Shown here: positions 26,667 through 36,614 of the stretch, piece after piece
Layout: each line of letters opens with the position of its first letter
Position numbering within the stretch: the stretch's first letter is position 1
DNA from: Clostridiales bacterium
GTDB lineage: Bacteria > Bacillota > Clostridia > Lachnospirales > Lachnospiraceae
DNA: 64,000 nucleotides
NCBI GenBank assembly: GCA_015655075.1
Contig: JAATFT010000019.1
Location: 83,740 to 147,739, forward strand
Direction of reading: 5' to 3'
Notes under the pieces: generated by a model
Told to the model about the DNA's origin: nothing
The model's input: the letters and a program-made list of their open reading frames with translations, nothing else
Databases searched by the model: none
Made by a program: the position numbers and the translations under genes

Positions 26667-26879
26667 ATCTGTCTCCTTAAATTTAAATAATAAGCCGAAA
26701 TAACCCAACTTCAATTATGTTTCAATTATATTGTATGAGATCATTTTTTACAACCACAATTTAAATTAAACTTATGACACAATCAAAATAAAACAAGGTA
26801 TCGAAGGTGTGGGCTGCAAAATCGACTGGAAATTCCTTAAATTACCAGGTTATTCGTGTATAATAATCCTTCAATTAAC

Positions 26880-26990
26880 CATAATAATGATTGGATACAG
26901 AAACAAACTATTAACTGAAACCTGGTTTCAAAATAGTATTGTAGGAAGTATCCTTTTAATATAAAATTAAAATTTGCAGTTTAATCTCGA
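26880..26990. ncRNA. Structured intergenic repeat, copy 1 (candidate small RNA)
   Basis: Begins CATAATAATG, then TGGATAC ... GTATCC forms an outer stem. Inside are ACTAT/ATAGT and GAAACC/GGTTTC. Copy 2 at 27169 has the same length and the same stem positions with different paired bases. The transcribed strand is unknown; on the plus strand a TATAAT lies at about 26859 and a strong terminator follows at 27037-27097. Confidence 0.45.
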
Positions 26991-27036
26991 GGCTGCAAAA
27001 GTAAATTGAATTTATTTCAATTTATTTAAAAAGGAG

Positions 27037-27097
27037 AAAGGATAAAGGGCTTCTTGTATTGACGCTTCGCGCAATACAAAGCCTTTTTCCTTTCTTT
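27037..27097. terminator. Long stem-loop with T-rich ends
   Basis: AAAGGATAAAGGGCTT and TGTATTG pair with CAATACA and AAGCCTTTTTCCTTT around the loop ACGCTTCGCG, followed by CTTT. It is T-rich in both directions. It lies between the two structured repeats and looks like an intrinsic terminator for a short plus-strand transcript. Confidence 0.6.
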
Positions 27098-27168
27098 AGA
27101 ACCGGTTATATTGGTTTTGTATTTCATTATTTACCAAAATATATATGTATATAAAAATATGATTCAAG

Positions 27169-27279
27169 CATAATAATGTGTGGATACAAAAACAAATTCT
27201 TTTTATGAATCTGATTCATAAGACGAATTCGTTACCGTATCCCTTCTAATAAAATTGAACTTTGCGGTTTAGTCTCAGA
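27169..27279. ncRNA. Structured intergenic repeat, copy 2
   Basis: Same layout as copy 1: CATAATAATG, TGGATAC ... GTATCC outer stem at identical offsets, inner ATTC/GAAT and ATGAATC/GATTCAT, and tail TTTGCGGTTTAGTCTC (copy 1: TTTGCAGTTTAATCTC). The inner stems are conserved in shape but not in sequence, which favours a functional structure. Confidence 0.45.
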
Positions 27280-27337
27280 ATCAGGCCCTATTTGTTATTT
27301 TATTTCCGTATTAAAATTAAAGCGTTCATAAACTTTT

Positions 27338-27859
27338 TCAAAGAACATCTCTGACTTTTTTAACGGCTGTACTTGTCAGTTCTTTAACATCTCCTTCCTT
27401 AATCCGGAATACGGATGTGTCTTTACGGGCTGGCTTTGGTTCTGACGGCAGCAGGTCGGATATATGCAGGTCAAGCAATATGACAGGCTCCTCTCCCGTC
27501 CTTTTCCTAAGCTCATCCGCCAGTTTAAGATTGGCACCATCCGCTCCGCCGCTGATTGAAAGAAAGCCAAACCGGTGCCGGTGTAATTTCAGATGCTTTA
27601 AATATGCACGAAGCGGTGCGGCCACATGCCCCATCCAAACCGGCGCGAAAAAAAGGATCAAATCGTATTTATCCATAATATCCGGTGCCGGCTGTACCGG
27701 CGGTGTCCGGTTAAAAATCATATCCCATATTATAGTGCCCATCGTCCGGGATTTAGACTCCGATATCCTGATATGCTCTGCCGCTAATTCTTTAGCAACA
27801 CTGCCGGCCAGAAACTTATTATTGCCGGTATACGAATATGATATAACTGCAATATTCAT
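27338..27859 (-). CDS. Flavodoxin-like protein
   Basis: A 173-residue flavodoxin fold: the FMN phosphate loop SYSYTGNNKFLA, second loop FFAPVWMGHVAAPLRAYLK, third LSISGGADGAN. It is probably a low-potential electron carrier or menaquinone-dependent oxidoreductase-type flavodoxin. It is the last gene of a TetR-apbE-FMN-binding protein set, which suggests it donates electrons to the membrane FMN protein. ATG 27859 has AAAGGAG eight bases upstream. Confidence 0.85.
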   Translation of the reverse strand: MNIAVISYSYTGNNKFLAGSVAKELAAEHIRISESKSRTMGTIIWDMIFNRTPPVQPAPDIMDKYDLILFFAPVWMGHVAAPLRAYLKHLKLHRHRFGFLSISGGADGANLKLADELRKRTGEEPVILLDLHISDLLPSEPKPARKDTSVFRIKEGDVKELTSTAVKKVRDVL

Positions 27860-27884
27860 CAAAAAATCTCCTTTTAAATTAAAC

Positions 27885-28343
27885 TTATTCCATTTGTGCC
27901 TGCTTCAGTGCATTTTCCAGTGCTTTAAGATGTGTTTTGGAAGTAAGCGTCGCACCGCTTATAACGTCCACTTGAAGCGATTCCGTGTTAACTGCATTAT
28001 TAAACAAATCTTCGATATTTTTGCCGCCGGTTAACTCCGCCGGCTTTCCCTCTTTATCCAGTGCCCCTTTCAGTATTTTGATACCTGAGATTTTACCCCC
28101 TGATATGGTTACTTCAACCTTTGTATCCCTGAAATGATCCTTTGTGCCAATGTATTCTCCCACATAGGTACCGTCCCGAAGCTTTCCAAAATCCACGGCA
28201 GAAATAGTAAGCTCTTTAATTTCACGCCGGCCGGGTGCGCTTAAGAGAATTCCCCCTATTAATGCGAGTGCAATCACACCCACAATAACTACTATAACAA
28301 TCAACATTTTATTTTTCCCCTTTCTTTTTGCAGCATTCATCAT
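27885..28343 (-). CDS. Membrane-anchored FMN-binding domain protein
   Basis: A 152-residue protein with an N-terminal membrane anchor (MLIVIVVIVGVIALALIGGIL) and an extracytoplasmic FMN_bind domain. The C-terminal DVISGATLTSKTHLKALENAL contains the SGAT-type motif whose Thr receives covalent FMN from ApbE. It overlaps apbE by four bases (ATGA), a strong sign of coupled production of substrate and flavin transferase. The likely role is electron transfer at the outer membrane face. Confidence 0.88.
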   Translation of the reverse strand: MMNAAKRKGKNKMLIVIVVIVGVIALALIGGILLSAPGRREIKELTISAVDFGKLRDGTYVGEYIGTKDHFRDTKVEVTISGGKISGIKILKGALDKEGKPAELTGGKNIEDLFNNAVNTESLQVDVISGATLTSKTHLKALENALKQAQME

Positions 28344-29317
28344 AGTATACGCTCCTTTCCTATTATGACTACAGGAATACCCCCGGCAGCCTTATAACAT
28401 TCATTCAGACCCTGGGTGATATAGACCCGCTGACGATTGTCCACCAGAACAGCTTCTGTTCCGGGAAAATATGCCAGGTATTCAAGTCCTTTTTCCATGC
28501 CGGCTACAAATATCGCGGTAGACAGCGCATCAGCTGTCAAGGCGGTGTCTGCAACCACGGTCACGCTGATCAGTCCTGACCGCGCCGGATAACCGGTGGC
28601 GGGATTCAGAATGTGATGCCGCCGCTTGCCTCTCCTGTCGATAAAATACCGTTCATAGTCGCCGGAAGTGACCACAGCCTTGCCGGTTACCTCAACCGCA
28701 CCGAGCAGACAGCCGTCACGCCTGGGATGTCTTATGCCTACACGCCACAAAGAACCGTCGGGCTTATTCCCAAGAGTGGACGTATTTCCTCCTATATTAA
28801 TAAATGCTGAAATAATACCGTATTCTCTAAGTGTTTCCATACAGCGGTCACCGGCAAAACCTTTTCCGATACCGCCCAGATCAATGGACTGTTCCGGTTT
28901 TCGCAGTTCGGCTGTTTCTCCGTGTGAATCCAGTCTTAAATCGCGGAAATTGACCAAAGGCAGAACCTTCCGGATTCTTGCTTTATCAGGCGCCCGGAAT
29001 GCACGTTTATAATTCCACAGGTCTGTCAAAGGACCGACCAAAATATCAAACAGCCCCTGAGAGATTTCAGACAACCGGATGGCACCGGATAAAACCCCGT
29101 AAGTCTCAGTACTGATTTTTACCGCTCCTTTTCCCGCGGATCGGTTAATCCTGCCGATCTCGCTGTCAGATACGAAGCGGCTTAGTTTATTCTCCAGTCT
29201 TGTAAGTCTGGTTTTAGCAGAAGTAAGCGCCTTCTGCGCATTTTCACCAAATACCTTATACATGATTTCGGTATTCATACCAAAGCTCACCGCCCCTGCA
29301 GCGGCAGTTTGCAGCAT
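28340..29317 (-). CDS. apbE: FAD:protein FMN transferase
   Basis: Transfers FMN from FAD to a Thr of target proteins. A 325-residue ApbE with NTEIMYKVFG, LSRFVSDSEIGRIN, SIDLGGIGKGFAGDR, INIGGNTSTLGNKPDGS, the HHILNPATGYPA block and DALSTAIFVAGMEKG. No signal peptide or lipobox is visible, unlike many ApbE proteins, so it may act in the cytoplasm or be membrane-associated otherwise. ATG 29317 follows AGGAGGG. Its target is probably the next gene product. Confidence 0.92.
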   Translation of the reverse strand: MLQTAAAGAVSFGMNTEIMYKVFGENAQKALTSAKTRLTRLENKLSRFVSDSEIGRINRSAGKGAVKISTETYGVLSGAIRLSEISQGLFDILVGPLTDLWNYKRAFRAPDKARIRKVLPLVNFRDLRLDSHGETAELRKPEQSIDLGGIGKGFAGDRCMETLREYGIISAFINIGGNTSTLGNKPDGSLWRVGIRHPRRDGCLLGAVEVTGKAVVTSGDYERYFIDRRGKRRHHILNPATGYPARSGLISVTVVADTALTADALSTAIFVAGMEKGLEYLAYFPGTEAVLVDNRQRVYITQGLNECYKAAGGIPVVIIGKERIL

Positions 29318-29364
29318 AGTCCATCCCTCCTATCGGTATACATTCATCCTATGCTCTTTACATT

Positions 29365-29946
29365 TTATTCGGAGCAGTCCGTCAGGCTTTTCATAATAAG
29401 CTCCGTCATGTGCTCTATAAGCTGTGGAAAATACTCAAGCCCGATTTCTTCCTTGTGTGTGTCTACATTGATAATAGCGGCGAAAATCATCATAATCATT
29501 TTGCTGTCCATGTCTTTTCGCATTTTCCCTTGAGCCTGCCACTGTATTACAATATCAAGAAAGCTGTCATACAGAAATTCCACCGCCTGAATACCGTTTT
29601 CTTCCCGATATAGCTGCTCAATCTTACTATAAACACCTTTATTGTACCATTCCTTTAGTATTGGGTTTGCCTTTATACCCTCTGTGTTCATCGCCATCAT
29701 TTGTTGCACTACTATTAAAGGCGGCTGACTTAAATCAAGGAATTGCAGACAACCTTTTTTCAGCTTTGCGTTCTCCTCAAGAAAAATATCCATAAAAAGC
29801 TTCTCTTTAGAAGAATAGTAGTTATAAAAAGTGCCTGTGGCCATTCCCGCCATTTTCGTAATCTCGGATATATTCGTATCCTTAAAACCTTTTTTACTAA
29901 ACAGTTCCTTGGCACAATCATAAATCAGTATTTTTTTATCTTTCAC
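29365..29946 (-). CDS. TetR-family transcriptional regulator
   Basis: A 193-residue repressor-type protein with N-terminal TetR HTH (ILIYDCAKELFSKKGFKDTNISEITKMAGMATGTFYNYYSSKEKLF). The rest is a helical ligand-binding domain. GTG 29946 has GGAGG seven bases upstream. It is the first gene of the apbE operon, so it probably represses itself and the flavinylation genes through the perfect palindrome just upstream. Confidence 0.9.
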   Translation of the reverse strand: MKDKKILIYDCAKELFSKKGFKDTNISEITKMAGMATGTFYNYYSSKEKLFMDIFLEENAKLKKGCLQFLDLSQPPLIVVQQMMAMNTEGIKANPILKEWYNKGVYSKIEQLYREENGIQAVEFLYDSFLDIVIQWQAQGKMRKDMDSKMIMMIFAAIINVDTHKEEIGLEYFPQLIEHMTELIMKSLTDCSE

Positions 29947-29975
29947 CTGCTCGCCTCCAGTTTCGTATAGGCTAA

Positions 29976-30011
29976 TAATATGAATGAATATTTTTTAATT
30001 CATTCATATTA
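29976..30011. promoter_or_regulatory. Perfect palindromic operator for the TetR-type regulator
   Basis: TAATATGAATGAAT and ATTCATTCATATTA are exact 14-base inverted arms around an 8-base A/T spacer. The palindrome overlaps the -10 box and the expected transcription start, an ideal position for repression. Confidence 0.8.
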
Positions 30012-30036
30012 TAATACGGATACCTCGCTTTGTCAA
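30008..30036 (-). promoter_or_regulatory. Consensus promoter of the TetR-apbE operon
   Basis: Minus strand: TTGACA (30031-30036), 17-base spacer, TATAAT (30008-30013): full match to the vegetative consensus. Such a strong promoter would be expected to need tight repression. Confidence 0.85.
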
Positions 30037-30069
30037 TTATATTTTGCAATGACTGAGGCATTCCCTTAT

Positions 30070-30107
30070 AAAAGCGTCTATCGGCAATTATGCTGATAAA
30101 CGCTTTT
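30070..30107 (-). terminator. Intrinsic terminator of the secreted-protein gene
   Basis: Minus strand: AAAAGCGTTTATC pairs with GATAGACGCTTTT (one mismatch), extended by GCA/TGC near the loop. It ends in TTTTAT, 65 bases after the stop codon at 30172. Confidence 0.65.
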
Positions 30108-30171
30108 AAGTTATTTACCAATATATGATTTGATGCAGCGAAGTTTTGATATCCCGGACTTAACTTCTCGG

Positions 30172-30795
30172 TTATCTTGATGTTTTTTTCTTTTGTGACA
30201 TTGCAACCGCACCGCCAAGTAGGGCTGCAACACCAGCAATTCCTACTATAGGCAGCATACTGCTTTTTTTATCTGCCGCCGTATCCGTAACCGGAGCATT
30301 TTCTGCTTCCCCTGCTCCATTAACATTGCCTTCTTTTGCCGCATCAGAAGCTGTTCCTCCGTCGGTTGTAAATAATACCGCCTCTTCACCCTCTATGACC
30401 TTCACATTTTCACTGCCGAAAATCCCGTACAGATAATCCGCATTTTCCTCGCTGTACGGTGTAATACCGATTTCAATGTAATTGTCAATAGGGCCGGTAT
30501 GGGTAACCGCAAATCCCATTTTTTTAATTTCATCAAAATGATCACCAAATACATACTGGTCAATTTTATTCTGCAATTCTTGCAAATCACTATCCGTCTT
30601 AGCATCCTGGACGCTCTCTTCTTTTGTATCCCGGGAGCTGTCTGCCTTTGTATTCTGGTAGCTACCCGCCCCTGTATCCTGAGCGGTAACTTCAGCCGTT
30701 TTATTATCAGCTGATTTTGCAAACACCATTCCCGTGGATAAAGCAGATATACATACACTTAACATAACTGTTTTCAAAAATTTTTTTCTTATCAT
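30172..30795 (-). CDS. Secreted/surface hypothetical protein with C-terminal membrane anchor
   Basis: A 207-residue protein of unknown function. A signal peptide (MIRKKFLKTVMLSVCISALSTGMVFA) is followed by a polar Thr/Asp/Lys linker, a small folded region (about residues 68-145: ELQNKIDQYVFGDHF ... VKVIEGEEAVLFTT), another linker, a hydrophobic segment and a KKKTSR tail. LPIVG before the C-terminal helix loosely resembles a sortase signal, but a simple type I anchor is as likely. ATG 30795 has GAGG upstream. Confidence 0.7.
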   Translation of the reverse strand: MIRKKFLKTVMLSVCISALSTGMVFAKSADNKTAEVTAQDTGAGSYQNTKADSSRDTKEESVQDAKTDSDLQELQNKIDQYVFGDHFDEIKKMGFAVTHTGPIDNYIEIGITPYSEENADYLYGIFGSENVKVIEGEEAVLFTTDGGTASDAAKEGNVNGAGEAENAPVTDTAADKKSSMLPIVGIAGVAALLGGAVAMSQKKKTSR

Positions 30796-30892
30796 AAGGA
30801 ATACCTCGCCTTTCTCAAAATAAATTTATCGTTACCATTCTTAACTCTTCCATACTAAAATGAATTATCCTGCTGTACATTAATTCATTTAT

Positions 30893-30937
30893 CATCATCT
30901 CACAAATCTGCATACAAAGAGTTTCCGAGAGTACTCA
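30893..30937 (-). repeat. Half copy of family B palindromic repeat
   Basis: The minus strand GTACTCTCGGAAACTCTTTG and TATGCAGATTTGTGAGATGAT match the left arm of the 21222-21384 element almost perfectly. The other arm is absent. Confidence 0.7.
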
Positions 30938-31084
30938 TGGTTTACAATGATTAGACGAGAATATTAATTTAATGGTTCCAAAAAACAATAAAATTTGTAA
31001 CATCTATTTTAACTTTATGTTTTAACGTATTAAAAACCCCTTTAATTATAAACAAACTTTTTCAAATGACCGTTAAACTCCCTT

Positions 31085-33010
31085 TTAACCAAAACAACTT
31101 ATAACCGCTTCAATAAATTCTATATAAGTATTACATCCGGTTATTTTTGCCGCGTTTTGTTTCTCCAGCAGTAGCACAATTAAATTATCATAAACATCGT
31201 GAAAAATATCTCTTTCATCCTCATTGATTGCAAATAATAAGACGATATTAATATAGTTATTATCCCACTTAAGGGGTTTCTTTTCGTTTATCAGAACGAA
31301 CATTCCCGTCTTATTGGCATTCGCTTTCATGGAGTGGGGTACGGCAATATGACCGAAAGCAGTGGACGCCCGCTTTTCCCTGTCAAAAACTTCATCATAG
31401 TAGGAACCTTTTACATAGCCTTCCTTTATCATGATATCCGTCATAAAACAGATAACCTCCTGTTTATTTTTAAAGTCCATGTTTTTGTAAAAGAACTTAG
31501 GATTGGAAATTTCCATAAGGTGTTTTTTCAGTCTGGCTTTAATTTTTCTTAAATTGATTTTTTGTATTTTATCTTCAATTATCTGAAAATCCTCACTGCT
31601 TAAGAAGGGTGTTACCATGACCCATTCGATATGGATTGTCTCACTGACCGGAATAGTGGATATGATCAGCTCCGCTTTTCCCATTGCTTTTATTTCGTCA
31701 ATGGCAGTGATAACCGTTTTTATTTCCAATCGTTTTCCAAAATGTTCCCTTAGTTTTTCTACCATTTTATTTGAGAAATCATAATATTGTGGAAATAAAA
31801 TAATACAGCTGATGATTTTCCGTTTGGATTTCAGGGTTTCTAAGTTTCCTCCGATATGAAGGGCAATATAAGCTATCTCATCCTCCTTAATATCATATTC
31901 AGTAAGCTGCCTTAATTTGTCCGCAACCTCCACCGCGCATTCAAAAATAAGCGGGCATGTATTTTTAATATGATTTAAAAGGGGATTTTTCGTTGTATAT
32001 CCATTTTCCAGCCGCATCAGCAGATTTTTAATATGAAGTGCAAATTTAACAACAAAATCCTTATTGCCTGTATCTATATAATAAGTTTTTTTCAGTAAAT
32101 CCAGTATTTCATCCACAATTGCAACACAATTTTTACCGACTATACTTTCGATATTATCACTGTTTAATGTAGCAAAATCAACTTTCATCAGATGACTCAT
32201 CAAAATAATCGTCAATTCTTCCACTTCTATGAGGCTATACCGGATATGATAATTGCGTTCGATTTCGTCGGCAATATTCTGAGCTAATTCCTGTTCCCTG
32301 ATTCCAAAATTCCTGCCTTCCTTTCTTGAACTGCCAAAGGTCCGTTTCTTTTTAATCCGGTCCATTCCTATTACAATATCAAGGACAAGGTGCAAAAGTG
32401 CATATTCATTGACAAAGTAATGAAACTCATTACATTCTTTTCTAATAATGGTCTGCAGCAGTTCCAGATCATAATCCGGGAATTCCTTTTCCAATATTTC
32501 AAGGCTCATAATATTATCGCTGAATTCCTCATATAAAATCAGGCTTAATAATTTTCTTTTGTCTAACTCCTGGCCTTCCAGACAAATATAGGAATTCTCT
32601 GATTTCAAAATTAATTCAAATTCCATCAGCCTTTTTTTTACTTTAATCATGTCTTTTTTTATGGTTTCATAACTTACATAAATTTCATCCGCCAGCTCGT
32701 ATAAATCCGTCTTTTTACCGCCGCTTGCATCATTGGTAATCAGTCTGATGATTATATAATCCATCCTCTCTTTTGAGGTCTGGGGCAGCTTTTTACCGGT
32801 ATTGTCCATTAATATCCCCGCCCTTGCAGAATCAATGAAATAACCTTTCCGAGAAGAGGTAATGAGTCCTTTTTCCTGATAATTTATTTCTGCAACATAG
32901 TTTTTTACGCTTCGTTCCGAAACCGTTAATTCGCTGGCTAATTGAGCTGCAGTCATCCATTCACCGCTATCTAACATAATTTTAATCAGCTGCATACATT
33001 TACTCTTCAT
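31085..33010 (-). CDS. PRD-containing PTS-dependent activator (LicR/MtlR type)
   Basis: A 641-residue transcription regulator controlled by PTS phosphorylation. It has N-terminal HTH_11 (WMTAAQLASELTVSERSVKNYV), a second HTH (ELADEIYVSYETIKKDM), two PRDs (about residues 190-410, with conserved His in SHLMKV and ALHIGGN), an EIIB-like region, and a C-terminal EIIA(fru/mtl) domain with the active His in HIAVPHSM. The start is ATG 33010; the longer frame to 33064 runs into a dispersed repeat. It lies just downstream of the GH1/PTS genes and is probably their activator. Confidence 0.88.
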   Translation of the reverse strand: MKSKCMQLIKIMLDSGEWMTAAQLASELTVSERSVKNYVAEINYQEKGLITSSRKGYFIDSARAGILMDNTGKKLPQTSKERMDYIIIRLITNDASGGKKTDLYELADEIYVSYETIKKDMIKVKKRLMEFELILKSENSYICLEGQELDKRKLLSLILYEEFSDNIMSLEILEKEFPDYDLELLQTIIRKECNEFHYFVNEYALLHLVLDIVIGMDRIKKKRTFGSSRKEGRNFGIREQELAQNIADEIERNYHIRYSLIEVEELTIILMSHLMKVDFATLNSDNIESIVGKNCVAIVDEILDLLKKTYYIDTGNKDFVVKFALHIKNLLMRLENGYTTKNPLLNHIKNTCPLIFECAVEVADKLRQLTEYDIKEDEIAYIALHIGGNLETLKSKRKIISCIILFPQYYDFSNKMVEKLREHFGKRLEIKTVITAIDEIKAMGKAELIISTIPVSETIHIEWVMVTPFLSSEDFQIIEDKIQKINLRKIKARLKKHLMEISNPKFFYKNMDFKNKQEVICFMTDIMIKEGYVKGSYYDEVFDREKRASTAFGHIAVPHSMKANANKTGMFVLINEKKPLKWDNNYINIVLLFAINEDERDIFHDVYDNLIVLLLEKQNAAKITGCNTYIEFIEAVISCFG

Positions 33011-33045
33011 TTTTGAACACCCTACTCCTGTGGATTTAAGCAACC

Positions 33046-33074
33046 TGGCACAAGCATTTTTCAAACACGCTCTA
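33046..33074 (-). repeat. Half copy of family A element
   Basis: TGGCACAAGCATTTTTCAAA then CACGCTCTA is one terminus of the family A element. It lies between the GH1 stop codon and the PRD regulator start. The TAG of the tip is four bases downstream of the GH1 stop. Confidence 0.75.
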
Positions 33075-33076
33075 GC

Positions 33077-34865
<1,789 letters not shown>

Positions 34866-34866
<1 letters not shown>

Positions 34867-36125
34867 TAAGCCTGCTCCTTTTGTATACTTACTGCTTCTT
34901 CGTTTATCTTTTGTTTTTCATATGTTTTATAGAAAGGATACCAGATAATTGTTGATACGGCAACAACGATGGCTAATAAAAGCAATCCGGTAACGCCCTT
35001 GGTTAAAATCCAGGTGGAAATAGGGAAAGGACAATACCACATATCAAATACCATGGTGGGAATCGGAGCTATTGCTATAATTTTTGTGAATACCCACACA
35101 ATTATGGGAAGAATAATCCCTTGCAGCCACATGGGAAACATCATGATAGGGTTCCATGCGACGGCACCGAAAACAACCGGCTCATTGATATTAAAAACTC
35201 CCGGAACAATACATGCTTTTCCCAAGGCATTTAAATATTTGCTTTTTGAAAGTATCATCATAATAACTAAGGGAAGTGTACATCCGACACCGCCTACCCA
35301 TATATATGCGGAATAGATTACTTCAGAGGTTACTACATTTAAACTGGAGGCGGTTGCCGTACCGGCTGCCACCAAACCGACATTGGCCGTAATGGCCGCC
35401 AGCAAAACCGGCTTTGTAACAGGAGTCAATACCCAGCCGGAGATACCCATGGAATATAAGAAGCAATCGGCAAACAGTATAACTACAAAACCATAAGGTG
35501 TTTCCATGAAACCTGCAAGAGGCTTAAAGATAGACTGGATTAAATTATAAATATCCACATTCATAATTAATACCACAATCCAGCCGACTATTATAACGAT
35601 TCCGATGGGAAGCATGGAATCAAACCAGGCCCTGACGAAATCCGGAATTACGGAATTTTCTTTAAAGAAGGAAAATTTACCAAAAACGCTCATAATGATA
35701 CCCGTAAACATACCGCAGAAAATTGCAATAAACATGCCGCCGGCACCCAGGGCATCGTGGTCAAAACCGGGTGTCCCGCTCAATACCATCTGAGGTGTAA
35801 TAACCATTAAGTACAAAACTATACCTGTCATACCGGCTATTAAACGCTGTTTGCGGAGTCTTTTCTTTTCCATTAAGTTAAATGGAATTAAAAACGCAAC
35901 AAATAATGAAATTTTACCTAATGTCCATCCGAAGGGAGTCCAAAAGGAAGGCAAAGAAGGAAAATAATTATTTAGAATTGCCAATAAACAAAATACGGAA
36001 CCAAGCAGAATAAACGGTAAGGTCTGCATAATGGAGTCTTTTAAGGTAACTACCCATACATTATTACTGATCTTGCTCATTTTTGGTGCAAAACTATTCT
36101 CTAACCAGTTAACTAAACCTTTCAT
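34866..36125 (-). CDS. celB: PTS cellobiose-type IIC permease
   Basis: A 419-residue membrane transporter of the lactose/cellobiose/chitobiose family. About ten membrane segments; conserved blocks AGMTGIVLYLMVITPQ, GAGGMFIAIFCGM and NINEPVVFGAVAWNPIMM (NEPV motif). ATG 36125 has AAGGAG eight bases upstream; a longer frame to 36170 would overlap the IIB end. It imports and phosphorylates a beta-diglucoside or aryl-glucoside together with IIB and IIA. Confidence 0.93.
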
Positions 36126-36144
36126 TTTTATATCTCCTTTCTTA

Positions 36145-36453
36145 TCAGAACAGTGACAGAATATGGTCAAGTGCTTTCGCGCCGTCTAATGTTGCATAGT
36201 ATTCCGGCTTCATCAATTCTACCTTAACTTTGGTGTCTCCGACAATTTCGTCTACTTCATCCATCAGATAAGCCAGATGGGGTCCGATCATTAAACAGTC
36301 AATCTCATCGATATAATTCTCAATCTCCGATTCACTTCTTGCATTAACCGCAATTTCAAGACCTCTGGCCGCTGCTACCTTTCGGATATTTGCCGCCATA
36401 AATCCGCTGGAAGCACCGGAACCGCATACCAATAAAACATTGTGTTTTTTCAT
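36145..36453 (-). CDS. celA: PTS cellobiose-type IIB component
   Basis: A 102-residue IIB protein with the phosphorylated Cys10 in VLLVCGSGASSGFMAANIRK. The start is ATG 36453 after AAAGGAG; the upstream frame to 36480 is not supported. It is the first gene of the PTS operon, just downstream of a good promoter and palindrome. Confidence 0.93.
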   Translation of the reverse strand: MKKHNVLLVCGSGASSGFMAANIRKVAAARGLEIAVNARSESEIENYIDEIDCLMIGPHLAYLMDEVDEIVGDTKVKVELMKPEYYATLDGAKALDHILSLF

Positions 36454-36508
36454 AATTTTCTCCTTTCCCTTTATGAGCATTCTTTATTGATTGAAATTTT
36501 ATAATTAA

Positions 36509-36537
36509 ATTATATAAATATTAAAGTTTCCAAACAA
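36509..36537 (-). promoter_or_regulatory. Promoter of the cellobiose-type PTS operon
   Basis: Minus strand: TTGTTT (36532-36537), 17-base spacer, TATAAT (36509-36514), about 55 bases upstream of the IIB start. Confidence 0.7.
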
Positions 36538-36541
36538 ATAA

Positions 36542-36568
36542 TTATTTTCACCGTTGTCGTGCAAATAA
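36542..36568. promoter_or_regulatory. Candidate activator site for the PRD regulator
   Basis: Imperfect palindrome TTATTTTCAC - 7 bases - GTGCAAATAA, ending five bases upstream of the -35 box. The position fits an activator such as the PRD protein encoded at the operon end. Confidence 0.55.
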
Positions 36569-36614
36569 ATACTTAACCGATCGTTTATTGTACCGGCGGC
36601 ATTGTCTGGGAATT

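Larger units (their letters stand above)
26667..27337. other. 671-base intergenic region with structured repeats
   Basis: No protein gene seen. It contains two 111-base related repeats (26880-26990, 27169-27279), a long bidirectional terminator-like hairpin between them, and short repeats such as GGCTGCAAAA at 26812 and 26991. It may encode one or two small RNAs. Confidence 0.5.

Noticed and set aside
26880..27279. Known riboswitch (purine, c-di-GMP, preQ1, SAM) in the structured repeats
   Set aside because: None of the conserved core sequences of those classes could be found on either strand.
27417..28034. 205-codon plus-strand frame across the flavodoxin and FMN-protein genes
   Set aside because: Antisense to two clear flavoprotein genes with good start signals; no motif.
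33010..33064. Longer start for the PRD regulator
   Set aside because: The added codons lie partly in a dispersed repeat end and there is no ribosome-binding site; ATG 33010 fits the HTH boundary.
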